Of a DNA stretch of 64,000 nt, positions 22,980-32,950 are shown piece by piece (the stretch's first letter is position 1; each line of letters starts with the position of its first letter). The position numbers and the translations under genes are program-made. The DNA comes from Magicicada septendecula (lineage: Eukaryota; Arthropoda; Insecta; Hemiptera; Cicadidae): positions 357,155,802 through 357,219,801 of the forward strand of contig CM068374.1 of NCBI GenBank assembly GCA_034769895.1, written 5' to 3'. Under the pieces are notes generated by a model that searched no databases, had not been told where the DNA came from, and saw only the letters and a list, made by a program, of their open reading frames with translations.

Positions 22980-23730
22980 ATTTTAATAGACTAAGGAGGC
23001 GTTAAGTTACTACAGTTCATAGACATTTTTTTGTCCCCTTTTTTTATGATTATGGAAATGTCATTGCCACACTTCATTACCCATCAATACGTCAGTTACA
23101 TTTTATACATTTAAACAACCATAGACTTACTATCAGCTGTTCACCTTTCCTACCCAACAAGGAATGTGATGACATGTGCCATTCCACTGCACGCATAATT
23201 GTAATACTACACATTTAAAATACGTTTAACACAGTTTTGGTGTAACTTGATTGTCTCTCACAAGGTATTTCTTGTAGCGAATAAAAAAAAGGCACTTTAA
23301 CAAAATATTCAATAAATTACACTGACATAATGTATGAATGTTCAGTCTAATACGCACACAAAATTACAACTTAATACGTATGAACAATGTTTTCAGAATC
23401 AGTAATAACCCACCAACACAAGCACGCACTATCATTCAGTAGACCCTCCGCTCCTCAGGCGTCTTGGCAGCAAAACTAGTGTGCATACACCAATAATGGC
23501 AGTTAATGCTGCTATTCATGATTTATGAGTCGTGGTATATTCACATTTACTTTTGTGAGACATACTTCATCCATATTCATATGTTGTATTGTTGATTGAA
23601 TTAATTGTATGTGTCATCAGATGAAAATGAATGTGCCTGACAAGGGTCCCACAAGTTAGTGACCAGAATGTATCTGACAAGCAAGCGTGAATGTATCTTG
23701 TATTTCTACATTATTAATAATTTTTCGGTT
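22980..23730. other. Intron 5 sequence
   Basis: No coding signal or repeat I can assign. Confidence 0.4.
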
Positions 23731-23894
23731 AAGGGTTTGTGAGGATCGGTCAAAATTATAACAGAAATTTTACAACAGTTGTGTGTTTGGCATCAGCAAC
23801 AATTGTCCTGATGATGACAGTAAACATTGTCGAAACGTCGACACAAATAAGTTAAAATTTGAGTTATAGTTTTGACTGATCCTCACAAACCCTT
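23731..23894. mobile_element. Foldback mini-element with hammerhead-like centre
   Basis: Inverted ends of 25 bp with one mismatch (left 23731-23755 starts AAGGGTTTGTGAGG; right 23870-23894). Weaker inverted similarity continues for about 20 bp further inward. The unpaired centre holds a hammerhead-like core (23804-23843). No target duplication is clear. The layout matches the one at 14575-14697. Confidence 0.6.
23804..23843 (+). ncRNA. Hammerhead-like ribozyme core
   Basis: TGTC (23804-23807) pairs with GACA (23840-23843) as a short stem I. The core is CTGATGA (23808-23814), one U, a 6-bp stem II GACAGT-AAAC-ATTGTC, GAAA (23832-23835), a palindromic ACGT as stem III, and C at the cleavage site giving a GUC triplet. 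All core bases are present. Confidence 0.65.
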
Positions 23895-24388
23895 CACCAA
23901 ACAATTCATTGATTGACGGTCACTATGAATTTATTAATAATAACATTATGGTATTATAACAGTATAAGGAACTGTTTATGGTAAATGGTAAATGTCCACA
24001 TAGTGTATAGTCATGTATCTAGAAAGAAAACTTCAATTTAGACTTTTCAAAAATAAATTCTATTTATATTAAAAATAAATATTGAATTATTAAGAAAATA
24101 GATTTTCATTTTGTAAAATAGCCTATTACTTTAAAACATGAAATTTAATCATTTGTATAGCTAAATAAGATGCCTTCTATAAGAAAAATGTCTGGTTTCC
24201 CCATGTTATAGTGGACACAATTTCTATTTAAGATGCAACTTGGTACTGCACTTTTACGTGGCATTAGAATTGAAAATTGATGGTAACTGTACATCCTCTG
24301 AAGCCATATCGGATACATTTCTATGTAAAACATAACATAGTGACATAGTGGCAGTCACGTGGTGCTTAGAGCACATTTCCTACAATGA
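23895..24388. other. Intron 5 sequence
   Basis: AT-rich; nothing recognised. Confidence 0.4.
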
Positions 24389-24396
24389 TGCAGAGA

Positions 24397-25314
24397 CAGT
24401 GGCGGCTCGTCCATAAGGTTCAATGGTTCAGTGAACCCCCCCCTAAATAATTTAAATATGTTTAAGGATTTGTTGAGATAATGGTTTCATATTCGGCGGA
24501 GGTTCCCTACAGCGTGCACTCAGCGTCGTGAGGCAAACTGAGTAGGTGCTGAGATAACAGCGCCGCCTCCTGGCTGTGAATACCGCAACTAGCGGCTGGT
24601 GGCGCGTAGTACTAGCCATACACCGTCACACTAACACAAAAGCCGCGCAGTACGCCTTGGTCCTTAACGGACTGTTGAGCGGAGGTTTATTTTATTTATT
24701 TATTAATGGTTTCATATTTAAATAAGATTTGCGAGATTAATCTTATTGACTGAACAGTAATGGATTTATGTAATAGGCGAATTGCTCGCTACTATTGCTT
24801 GGAGGTGCAAAGCAGCTCTCAGCACCTCCTGGACTGTGTAGACAGCTTTGGAGGGGGTAATCAGTATACGCAAAATTGCATTCAACAGTCACTAATCCCA
24901 AGTGTTAGCGATAGAGACGAATAGTTCCGATGAGGGCCGAACCGCACTGACCGGGAATTTTAACATTTCATAATACCGCCATTCGCCATTATTATGATTT
25001 TTACCACATAATTTGTCCGTTTACTATCAGTTTTGTGTCAGATTTCTCTATTCCATTTAGAATGCAATAAAAATGTGTGCAGTAAAGTCTTAAAATCAAA
25101 TAAAATAGTGAAGTAACTGTATTCCGAAAATAAAGTGTGTTTAATATAGTCATTAAATAATTGTATTAACGTTAAGCTGATCGAAGCATGTATAACCTTC
25201 AAAGTATTTGCTGGTATTTTTATGTTTTAAGTGTTCAGGTATTTCTTATTTTTATGTTCAGTTCATTGATTTGTTAAAATGAATAGGGTTCAATCTATTT
25301 TAAAAACAAATTTT

Positions 25315-25410
<96 letters not shown>

Positions 25411-25676
25411 GATAAATGTAAAATTAAGGAACTCAGTTCCCGTTTTAAATATTAAACAAATATTTAACTATCCTTTTATTTTAACTATATATTTTTAGAA
25501 CAATTTACAAAGAGCATAAACACAACTTAATATTAGGCCTACTAAAAGTTGTCAATAGTTATGTCTTCATGTGGAGACCCACCCTGTGTGTTATTTGGAA
25601 TGGCATAATTGCTCTTATCTTAGTAGAAACGTTCAGACGATGAACCCCCAACTGTCAGAACCACGAGCCGCCACTG
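24397..25676. mobile_element. hAT-type non-autonomous DNA transposon
   Basis: 1,280 bp with 14-bp terminal inverted repeats CAGTGGCGGCTCGT (right end is the reverse complement). A perfect 8-bp target duplication TGCAGAGA flanks it (24389-24396 and 25677-25684). The 8-bp duplication and the CAG start are characteristic of hAT elements. No transposase reading frame is present. A long (CT)n tract lies inside. It ends about 110 bp before exon 6. Confidence 0.92.
25319..25407. repeat. (CT)n microsatellite
   Basis: About 44 uninterrupted CT units within the hAT-type element. Confidence 0.97.
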
Positions 25677-25793
25677 TGCAGAGAGGACACCAGTGCCCAC
25701 TGTGGCAGTCAGCGTGTTGAAAAAAATAATAGAATGTAAAATTACAATTGGTTATATATGAATAACAAATTTGTTTGTTTGTGTTTTTTTCAG

Positions 25794-25978
25794 CCATCAC
25801 CGCAAGTAGATCTGAGTAGATACACAGAGCTAGTGCGAAACGCAGAATTAGGAGCTGGTTGTTTGGATTTGTTGGGCCCCGTGTATGCACCGCGAGGCAA
25901 CATACAAGTCCATTCACCATACCTAGACGTGTCTGCATTTAACCCAAGATATAAAATGCACCATTCTGGGAAAAACAG
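25794..25978 (+). CDS. Host gene exon 6
   Basis: Acceptor TTTTTTTCAG (25792-25793), donor AAACAG|GTATAT. It starts in phase 0 and ends with two bases of an Arg codon (residues 290-350). The peptide includes PSPQVDLSRYTELVRNAELG, LDLLGPVYAPRGNIQVHSPY and DVSAFNPRYKMHHSGKN. This mixed polar segment with Gly and Pro looks like a globular domain. A sequence-database search of the whole 539-residue model would decide the family. Confidence 0.9.
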
Positions 25979-26198
25979 GTATATCATAATGTCTGTGTTT
26001 TGTTGATACCGTATATATTGTCAGATTATATATATGTGTACAGTTATATGCCTACTTTCAATTTACAGACTCAGTCAAGGATGCACCAAAGTGCATATTC
26101 ATTATATTATAGTCTCCAAGTCACGTGTATAAGTATTTAATTGTAGTATTTGTAAACACTTGGTTACTCACCGTCTTGTGACTTCTTTAAAGCTTCCA

Positions 26199-26240
26199 AT
26201 AACAACGCGTTTCAAGGATACATCCTCATCATCAGGTTAT
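26199..26240 (-). ncRNA. Hammerhead-like ribozyme core, left arm
   Basis: Minus strand: ATAAC pairs with GTTAT (stem I, 5 bp). The core is CTGATGA, one U, stem II GAGGAT-GT-ATCCTT, GAAA, palindromic ACGCGT (stem III), U at the cleavage site. All invariant bases are present. Confidence 0.65.
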
Positions 26241-26420
26241 ATAAAAAACACCAATCCTTCTGGAGAAGTCATCAAGAAATCGAAATTATTACCAAACTTC
26301 ACAAAGAACTTCACGCCATGCCGCGACCTAGTGCGCACCACTACACGGGATCAACTCTAGTGGTCGTCATTTTGATTTTTGATTTTTTTATGACTTCTCC
26401 AGAAGGATTGTGTTTTTTAT

Positions 26421-26461
26421 ATAACCTGATTATGAGGATTTATCTTGAAACATGTTGTTAT
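26421..26461 (+). ncRNA. Degenerate hammerhead-like core, right arm
   Basis: Plus-strand counterpart: ATAAC/GTTAT stem I, GAAA and palindromic ACATGT are kept. The core reads CTGATTA, so the catalytic G8 is replaced by U and this copy should be inactive. Confidence 0.55.
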
Positions 26462-26553
26462 TTGAAGTTTTAAAGAAGTCACAAGACGGTGAGTAACCAA
26501 GTGTTTACAAATACTGCAATTAAAAAAATGTATATGTTGTGATTGTATTCCAG

Positions 26554-26793
26554 AGACACTCAAGGCAGCACTTGTGGAACAAGTTCAAAGCAAACAAGTG
26601 GTCAGACAACGTGTAAGAGTGAGAACACAGAATGTTGGCAACCGTGGAAGCGTAAAGCCAGACCATACAATGCAGATAAGTTATTAATACCATTACCTGT
26701 GCCACACCCTGCACACATCGCCATCACCATCCACAACAGAGACACAGACGATGTCATACCTCTAGATTCTGAACTGTGTTGTGATATACTCAG
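26554..26793 (+). CDS. Host gene exon 7
   Basis: Acceptor TTGTATTCCAG (26552-26553), donor CTCAG|GTCAGT. It completes an Arg codon from exon 6 and ends with two bases of another Arg codon (residues 351-430). The first half is Ser/Thr/Lys-rich and probably unstructured, followed by a basic WKRKARPYNADK. The second half is hydrophobic and regular (LLIPLPVPHPAHIAITIHNR) and then polar (DDVIPLDSELCCDILR), likely a beta-rich segment. Without splicing the frame would continue 11 codons to a stop at 26822-26824, so retention of the intron would give a truncated protein lacking the tail. Confidence 0.88.
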
Positions 26794-27112
26794 GTCAGTA
26801 GAGACGCCTACTAACAGAAACTAGAGGGAGAGAGAGAGAGAGAGAGAGAGAGTGACTGGTTCCACATTTTAATAATATAAGACAAGAAGTTCCAGTCCTC
26901 CTCCCTCCTAAAGTTGTGTCGCTTATATAATTTTATTTTTGTATTCAGACTGTGAATAATGTAGTCTACTGTATTTTTGATGTTTAATATTGTACTTTAG
27001 GTTGCAGCCCTCCAAATTCTTCAGAAATGTCATTTCGTAAACCTGACTCTTATATAGACCTTGACTTTAAGTTATCTGTTCCAGATCCATATTAATTGGT
27101 GTTCTACCCTAA

Positions 27113-27600
27113 GGCAGGTCTTCAAATGGTAAAAGCTCTCCAAGCTGTCCTATCGCATTCCAGTCTTTTTGTTTCTTTGTAACACTCTCTGATTTTAACG
27201 CTATCTATTAACTTTGTTCTTCTATGCCCTCTTCTTTTTTCTTCTTCTACAACACCCTCCATGGCAGTTGTAAGCAAGCACTCTATTCTTAAACAATGAC
27301 CTAACCAATTCCTTTTCGTATTTTCTATTACCTTCAGGATTCTTCTCTCTTCCCCTATTCTTCTTAAAACTTCATCATTCCTTACTTTATCAACCCACCT
27401 CACTTTTTCATTGCTCGCCAAACCCACATCTCAAATGCTTCTAATCTTTTCTCATCCTCCTTCCTCATTGTCGATGTCTCTGTGCCATACAAACCAACGC
27501 TCCACACATAACATTTGGCCAACCTTTTTCTTAAATTATTATTTTGCCACACAGCAGTCTCTACTACCCATTAAATTCCTCTTTCGCTATAGCAATTCTT
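27113..27600 (-). pseudogene. LINE C-terminal fragment, antisense
   Basis: Minus strand; the Met at 27427 starts a clear stretch MGLASNEKVRWVDKVRNDEV, then WLGHCLRIECLLTTAMEGVV and RRGHRRTKLIDSVKI, ending with CDRTAWRAF. This is the standard tail of insect non-LTR RT proteins (GH-x-LR, G-x-RRGR-x-R-x-x-x-DD-like and W-R segments). Weaker coding (WFVWHRDID-like) extends upstream to about 27600 across a stop. The RT core is missing. Confidence 0.75.
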
Positions 27601-28823
27601 GCTCTCATTTCACAAATCTGACGAAGGGGATACTTTACCTCCGGAACATTTTACATAGAGGGCCAGATACGTATGAAAGTAATGAATTTGCTGTAACATG
27701 AATACAACTGAGCAGATTTCGTGTCCACTTTTCTCTCAACAAGAAGTCAGCCATTTCCGTAATGACTTTAGTACAAAAATTACCAGCTTATTTCAAGATA
27801 AAATCTACGATTATAATTTTAAACGTGAGTGGTGATTATAACCCAAAAGTAGAGGCAGCTAATGGAATTTGCATACATTGAACAACTTTGTTGTGTATAT
27901 ATTGTGTTATCTTTACCTTTACATCCAATTTAATAAATTGTGTACCAACTATTCTGTTTCAATATTGAGACCAATAGGTCGTAGAGTTTAAAAGCTTTAA
28001 AAGTTCAATTCTGCATTACCTGGACCATTGGGCTTTTCTGATTTCAACTTCTTACTGCTTTCCTTACATTATTTTCGATGATATATAGGAGTTCGTTCTG
28101 TATGTTCTTCTGCTTCTTCCTCTGTTGTTTAAAACGGTGGCCTGTCTTCAGGGAACAAATGTTTATACTGTTCAGACCATTTCCCTTCTGCTGTTATGTG
28201 TAGTTGGTACTTTTCTTTTGACTCTAAATGACGAACTTTTTACACATCACAGAATAAAAAAATGCGATGTTTTAGCCACCCAAACACTCAGCAGTCATCT
28301 TCCGACTAATTATAAACTAATGCATGAACAGTAAAACTAATACTGTATCAAATAGTTGTAGACAGTTAGCAAAATATCACTCATTGATAGACTATTATTT
28401 ATTGTTACTTTCCATCTGTAATTAGACTGGAGATAGCCGCTGATTTTTTTGGGTAACCAAAACATCACATTTGTGCTTTTTCTGTGATAACAAAACTCTG
28501 TTTAGATTGAAATGTCTACAATCCATCACAGCCATCTTTTAAATAAGTTGATACTTTCCTCTGTGTTTAGTATATAAAATTTCTTACTTATGAGACCTCT
28601 CTACACTTAGTAGAGCTGATGTACTAGTCCAGTCCATTTCTGTACATTACTTTTGCAGCATGTAATTTTTGGCTTCACCACTGCCCACAGACTGCCAACG
28701 ACTAGTCATTGGTATTTTAGAGTTTAACCGGCTCTTCTAGACTTTATTAGACGATGACTCTCGGTTCTTCATCTGTTAGTGCTTTCAGTCTCACAATACA
28801 ATAATTTAACATGTTTAAAATAT
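27601..28823. other. Last intron, left flank of the stack
   Basis: AT-rich intron. A stretch at 27617-27655 (CTGACGA...GGGGATACTTTACCTCC...GGAAC) resembles a mutated hammerhead core. Otherwise nothing recognisable. Confidence 0.35.
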
Positions 28824-29403
28824 TGTTACGACAGTCTACTCGATCGGTGTAGGTACAGTGGAAACAAAATAAGTACAAGACACCAATTAAGTAATCACAA
28901 TTAGTAATCACTAATCACACCTTTAATTGTTACAGTAAAACAGTTCGTAATTAACAACACAGTCTCTACAACAAATCAAATGAAAATTGTTCACATGCAA
29001 TAAAATGTCCACTAATATTAAAACTCAATTGTATTATAATTATACCGTCAGATTATAAAACACAACACTTAACTAATGACCACTTGAACGCGCACAGTAA
29101 TATCGCCGAGAATAACTCTCGAACTGCACAGTCAATAATTCGCTCTAATACCGTAAACTAAGGCTGCTACCACCATGTATTTATAGTCCCGCTCACACAC
29201 CAGAAGCTTCCAAACTGCGTCTTATCTCTCGTGTGAACTACGTAATTAACTCCGGCCTTGACACAGTCCGAGCGCCCGAGCGAAGCCCGGCACAGTCGAG
29301 AAGATTCTCGCAAAATGAGTCTACAAGCATGTACGCCACACGCTTACATTCTGGATCTCTCTGGAACGTTCGATAAACACATAGATTGTTCTGTGATGTA
29401 ACA
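28824..29403 (-). repeat. Left (3') LTR of element C
   Basis: 580 bp, direct repeat of 31674-32177 plus 59334-59396. A 16-bp extra piece (AATCACAATTAGT region) marks this copy. Confidence 0.9.
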
Positions 29404-30349
29404 CTGCCTCCTCCTTAAGCCTGTTCGTCCCGAACTGGCAAACCGTCTCCAAAGTTGTACTTAGCCAGGCGATCTAGGTGGACGACCTTGAACTTTCACT
29501 GTCCTTCCTGTTGAATCCGATAAACAACATCGTTAATTCTTTTTTTTCACAGCGTAGGGTCCTTCCCAGTTAGACTGAAGCTCAGGTGAGCGACCACGAT
29601 GGCGCTTTGGATTGAACAACCAGACCTGATCTCCTTCTTGGAAACCCACACTATTGCTGCGAATGTCATACAGAGTTTTCATTTTATCACTGGCAATCTT
29701 CAGCCGTCCTTACCAAGCGATTCATTTCTCGCAGTTGGTTTTCTAATTGCGAGGAATAGTTCTGCGGCTCTTGGGACTGAGTCTCAGGTGATCCGAACAT
29801 TAAGTCCCCAGGAAGACGAATCTCCCGCCCAAACACCAATTTTGCTGGAGTCATGCCGGTTGTGTCGTGTACTGATGATCTAAACACCACTGGCTGATCC
29901 AAGTTTGCTTGGTTCTCGTCAACAACCTCTTGTGTAACCTCATCTTCAGCCACTTTGCCCTCGGGTGGCAAGAGTTTTGTCTCGACACCCATAGTTGGCT
30001 TTCCAATCACTTCTTTTGTTGTTACGCTTATTTGTATTTCCTCTGCTAGTTCTTCCTCCATTTCCGCTTGCAATAGGGAGGGTTCCTCTTGACCAGACCT
30101 GTTGACTTTTTCTTCGACTAATGCCACTCGCTTAATCGAATGGTTGGTAGACCCTGTCATTTTAGCCATGTAAAGCTTTATCTTCTCTTGGCCAACCTTC
30201 AGGACATTCTCTCTTAAGTCCACAACGAATCCGTAGGCATTCATAATGTCCGTGCCAAGAATCACTTCATCGACAATGTCTGCAACAAGCATTTGGTGGC
30301 TAAACTTGAGAAGACCCAGGCGTACACGTACATCTACCTTTCCTAGCAC
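29404..30349 (-). pseudogene. Protease end fused to integrase end (RT deleted), element C
   Basis: Minus-strand frame 30349-29687 begins in the C-terminal part of a retropepsin (VDEVILGTDIMNAYGFVVDL, the usual ILG-x-D-x-L flap-distal motif). It continues through a charged linker and, without the RT, RNase H or integrase catalytic core, enters the integrase C-terminal segment SSVHDTTGMTPAKLVFGREI. Downstream to 29404, across stops, are the conserved GDQVWLFNP-like and WEGPYAV-like parts of the integrase C-terminal domain. The catalytic Asp of protease is not in this piece. The deletion is in frame, so a chimeric protein could once have been made, but it has no polymerase or integrase activity. 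Confidence 0.8.
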
Positions 30350-30550
30350 CTTGACAGGGCTTCCACAAATCCATTAACGATCAAGTTTCCATTGGTCTTA
30401 TGTAGCGTGGAAACTGTGTGCTGTTCGGGGGCTTTACTTCTCCAGTTGGTGCGATCACTCTTCTCTCGGTATCTTCTTCTCCCAACAGTATACCTGTAGA
30501 TGACCACGTTTTCCACAGTTGTAACATTTCGGTCTTCTGTCTTTTTCAAA

Positions 30551-31593
30551 TCATTGCAACTCTCTTGAACTTTTGAATTGTTTGTTCGACAACATTGTTT
30601 TTCTGCAGCCATCGTAGCGGCAATGTGATACAGGGATCTTCTGACTGCAATGTAATGGCACAAACCCATTAATGTAGCGGGACGCTGACTTCTTAAACTG
30701 TTGTTTTTGAATCGTCTCTTTATGCCGTCCGCTATGACGATACTGTGGTATTGGATCTGTTTGGCTACAATGTGATGGCATACTTTGATTAATGTAGGTC
30801 GCCGACTTGGCAGCTTCAAAACGGAGAGCATGAACAAGAGCGTCTGATTTATTATCATGCCATGCCATTCTCAACACTTGTTGTAGCTGACTATCTCTGA
30901 TACTGTCAATAAACATAATGAGAGAAATCCACTTCCGGAAGTCCTCCGATTTTTCGGGATAAGCCAATCTCGTCAGTCGGTCGACATTCGCTTCAAACTC
31001 TTGAAGGCTCTCCCCTGAACGCTGTCACCTCACTTTAAGTTGTTCACGGTACACTTCGCACAAATGCTGGTCACCGTAACATAATTCCAGAGCTTTAGTT
31101 AATTCGGCATAGACGTTCTGACTGACAGATGGCACTTTGTGTATTAACTCTGCAGCACGTCCTTTTAACGCAAGAATGAGTGAAAGGCCTTTCTCTTCTT
31201 CTGTCCAGTTATTTAAGCGAGCAGCAGCTTCAAATTGGCGATGATATGTTACCCAGTGGGTGCTTCCATTAAACGATGGGGCCTTTGCAAAAACTGACCC
31301 TACTTCAGTTAATATAGTTCTTTGATTTCTCTGATATTTTGAATCTTCTAAGCTTGACATACTTGTTTTCATAGTTGACACAGATTTTTCTCTATTTCAG
31401 ATATTCTGTCAACTTGTTTGTTCATCTCACCTTGTAACAGGATGAATTTTGCAGTACTATGTTCTTGCATCTTTTTCTGCTCCTGTATTAATGCTTTGAT
31501 GTCTTCTGCTTCCTGCTTACGTTTTTCATCCTGTCGTTTTTCCATCTGCAACAGCAGCACCTGTAAATTTTCCATCATCTGATTGGCATCCAT
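30551..31593 (-). pseudogene. Gag remnants of element C
   Basis: Three minus-strand frames: 31593-31369 (a coiled coil starting MDANQMMENLQVLLLQMEKR), 31381-31025 and 30967-30551. The middle piece has the Gypsy-type capsid pattern FNGSTHWVTYHRQFEAAARL, then WTEEEKGLSLILALKGRAAE and the YAELTKALELCYGD segment. The third piece has MAYPEKSEDFRKWISLIMFI and DALVHALRFEAAK, then two Cys/His-containing repeats resembling worn zinc knuckles. Frame changes separate the pieces. Recognition as gag rests on the GRAAE and LALRFE motifs of the mdg1-like Gypsy group. Confidence 0.75.
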
Positions 31594-31673
31594 TGTTTAT
31601 CGATTAATTACGAATTACCTCTTCTTGTACAAACTGTCCACTGTTAACCGTTCTATCCCAGTTCTGACACCAC

Positions 31674-32177
31674 TGTTACGACGGTCTACTCGATCGTCGT
31701 AGGTACAGTGGAAACAAAATAAGTACAAGACACCAATTAAGTCACTAATCACACCTTTAATTGTTACAGTAAAACAGTTTGTAATTAACAACACAGTCTC
31801 TACAACAAATCAAATGAAAATTGTTCACACGCAATAAAATGTCCACTAATATTAAAACTCAATTGTATTACAATTATACCATCCGATTATAAAATGCAAC
31901 ACTTAACTAATGACCACTTGAACACGCACAGTAATATCGCCGAGAATAACTCTCGAAATGCACAGTCAATAATTCGCTCTAATACCGAAAACTAAGGCCA
32001 CTACCGCCATGTATTTATAGTCCCACTAACACACCAGAAGCTTCCAAACTGTGTCTTATCTCTTGTGTGAACTACCTAATTAACTGCGGCCTTGACACAG
32101 TCCGAGCGCCCGAGCGAAGCCCGGCACAGTCGAGAAGATTCTCGCAAAATGCGTCTACAAGCACGTACGCCACACGC
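31674..32177 (-). repeat. Right (5') LTR of element C, first part
   Basis: 504 bp starting TGTTACGACGG; stops at ACGC (32174-32177), where the 27-kb block begins. The missing end is at 59334-59396. Confidence 0.9.
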
Positions 32178-32950
32178 AGCGATGTTATCGTTTAATTAAG
32201 TATTAAACTGTGTATTAAAATTAATATGACTATATGTAATGTTTGGTCCAGGAAAACGTTTAGTGTACTTAGGCAGAGAACGGTGGGCAAATACAAATAA
32301 CAATGCACAAATCAAATAAAATATAACATTATTTATTTTTCTTTGAGAACATTACAAAAAAATCATGAACACACTTTATTAGAACGCTATTTAAGCCATA
32401 TGAAGTCTTACTCAGTAATTGGTAATTATATTTGTCCCTGTGAGGGCGTCAAATTTGCAGAGAAAAATATGCAAATACGATTAACACAATGCGTGTTTCA
32501 AGTAAAATATAACATTAGTTATGTTTCTTTGAGAACATAGAAAAGATCATGAACACACTTATTCCGCCTTAAAGTGTAAAACTGATTATTAATAAACTAC
32601 GACATCAAAATATTACTACTTATATCAAAATTACGCAACTCAACACTTCTTGTTAGCCCTATATTTCTTCACTGACTCAAATCACGCACACTTTCACACT
32701 TCTACATTTCTTTTTTATTGAGCTCAAGTTAAAAATGCCAGTATTTATTTATATTTACTTTCCTTTAATGGTGCGTAGGTTTCATCCTTGTGGCGTGCAC
32801 TGTTTTTTGTTTTCACTTTTAACGTTTTTATGGCCGAAACTGTCACTCCAAATTCTTTACTGTTCACTGATTATTATTATTATTATTATGATTTATAATA
32901 TTTAGCCAAGAACCATTTGCATTTTGAAATATATATATATATATATATAT

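Larger units (their letters stand above)
26138..26522. mobile_element. Large foldback with two opposed hammerhead-like cores
   Basis: Inverted arms of about 140 bp (about 26138-26283 and 26380-26522) around a centre of about 100 bp. Outer ends read TAATTG(T/C)AGTATTTGTAAACAC in both arms. Each arm carries a hammerhead-like core in opposite orientation. The element fills most of intron 6 and its right end reaches within about 30 bp of the acceptor of exon 7. Confidence 0.7.

Noticed and set aside
27617..27655. Another hammerhead (CTGACGA ... GGAAC)
   Set aside because: Stem II can be drawn but the second core reads GGAA-C instead of GAAA and stem I is weak; at best a dead copy.
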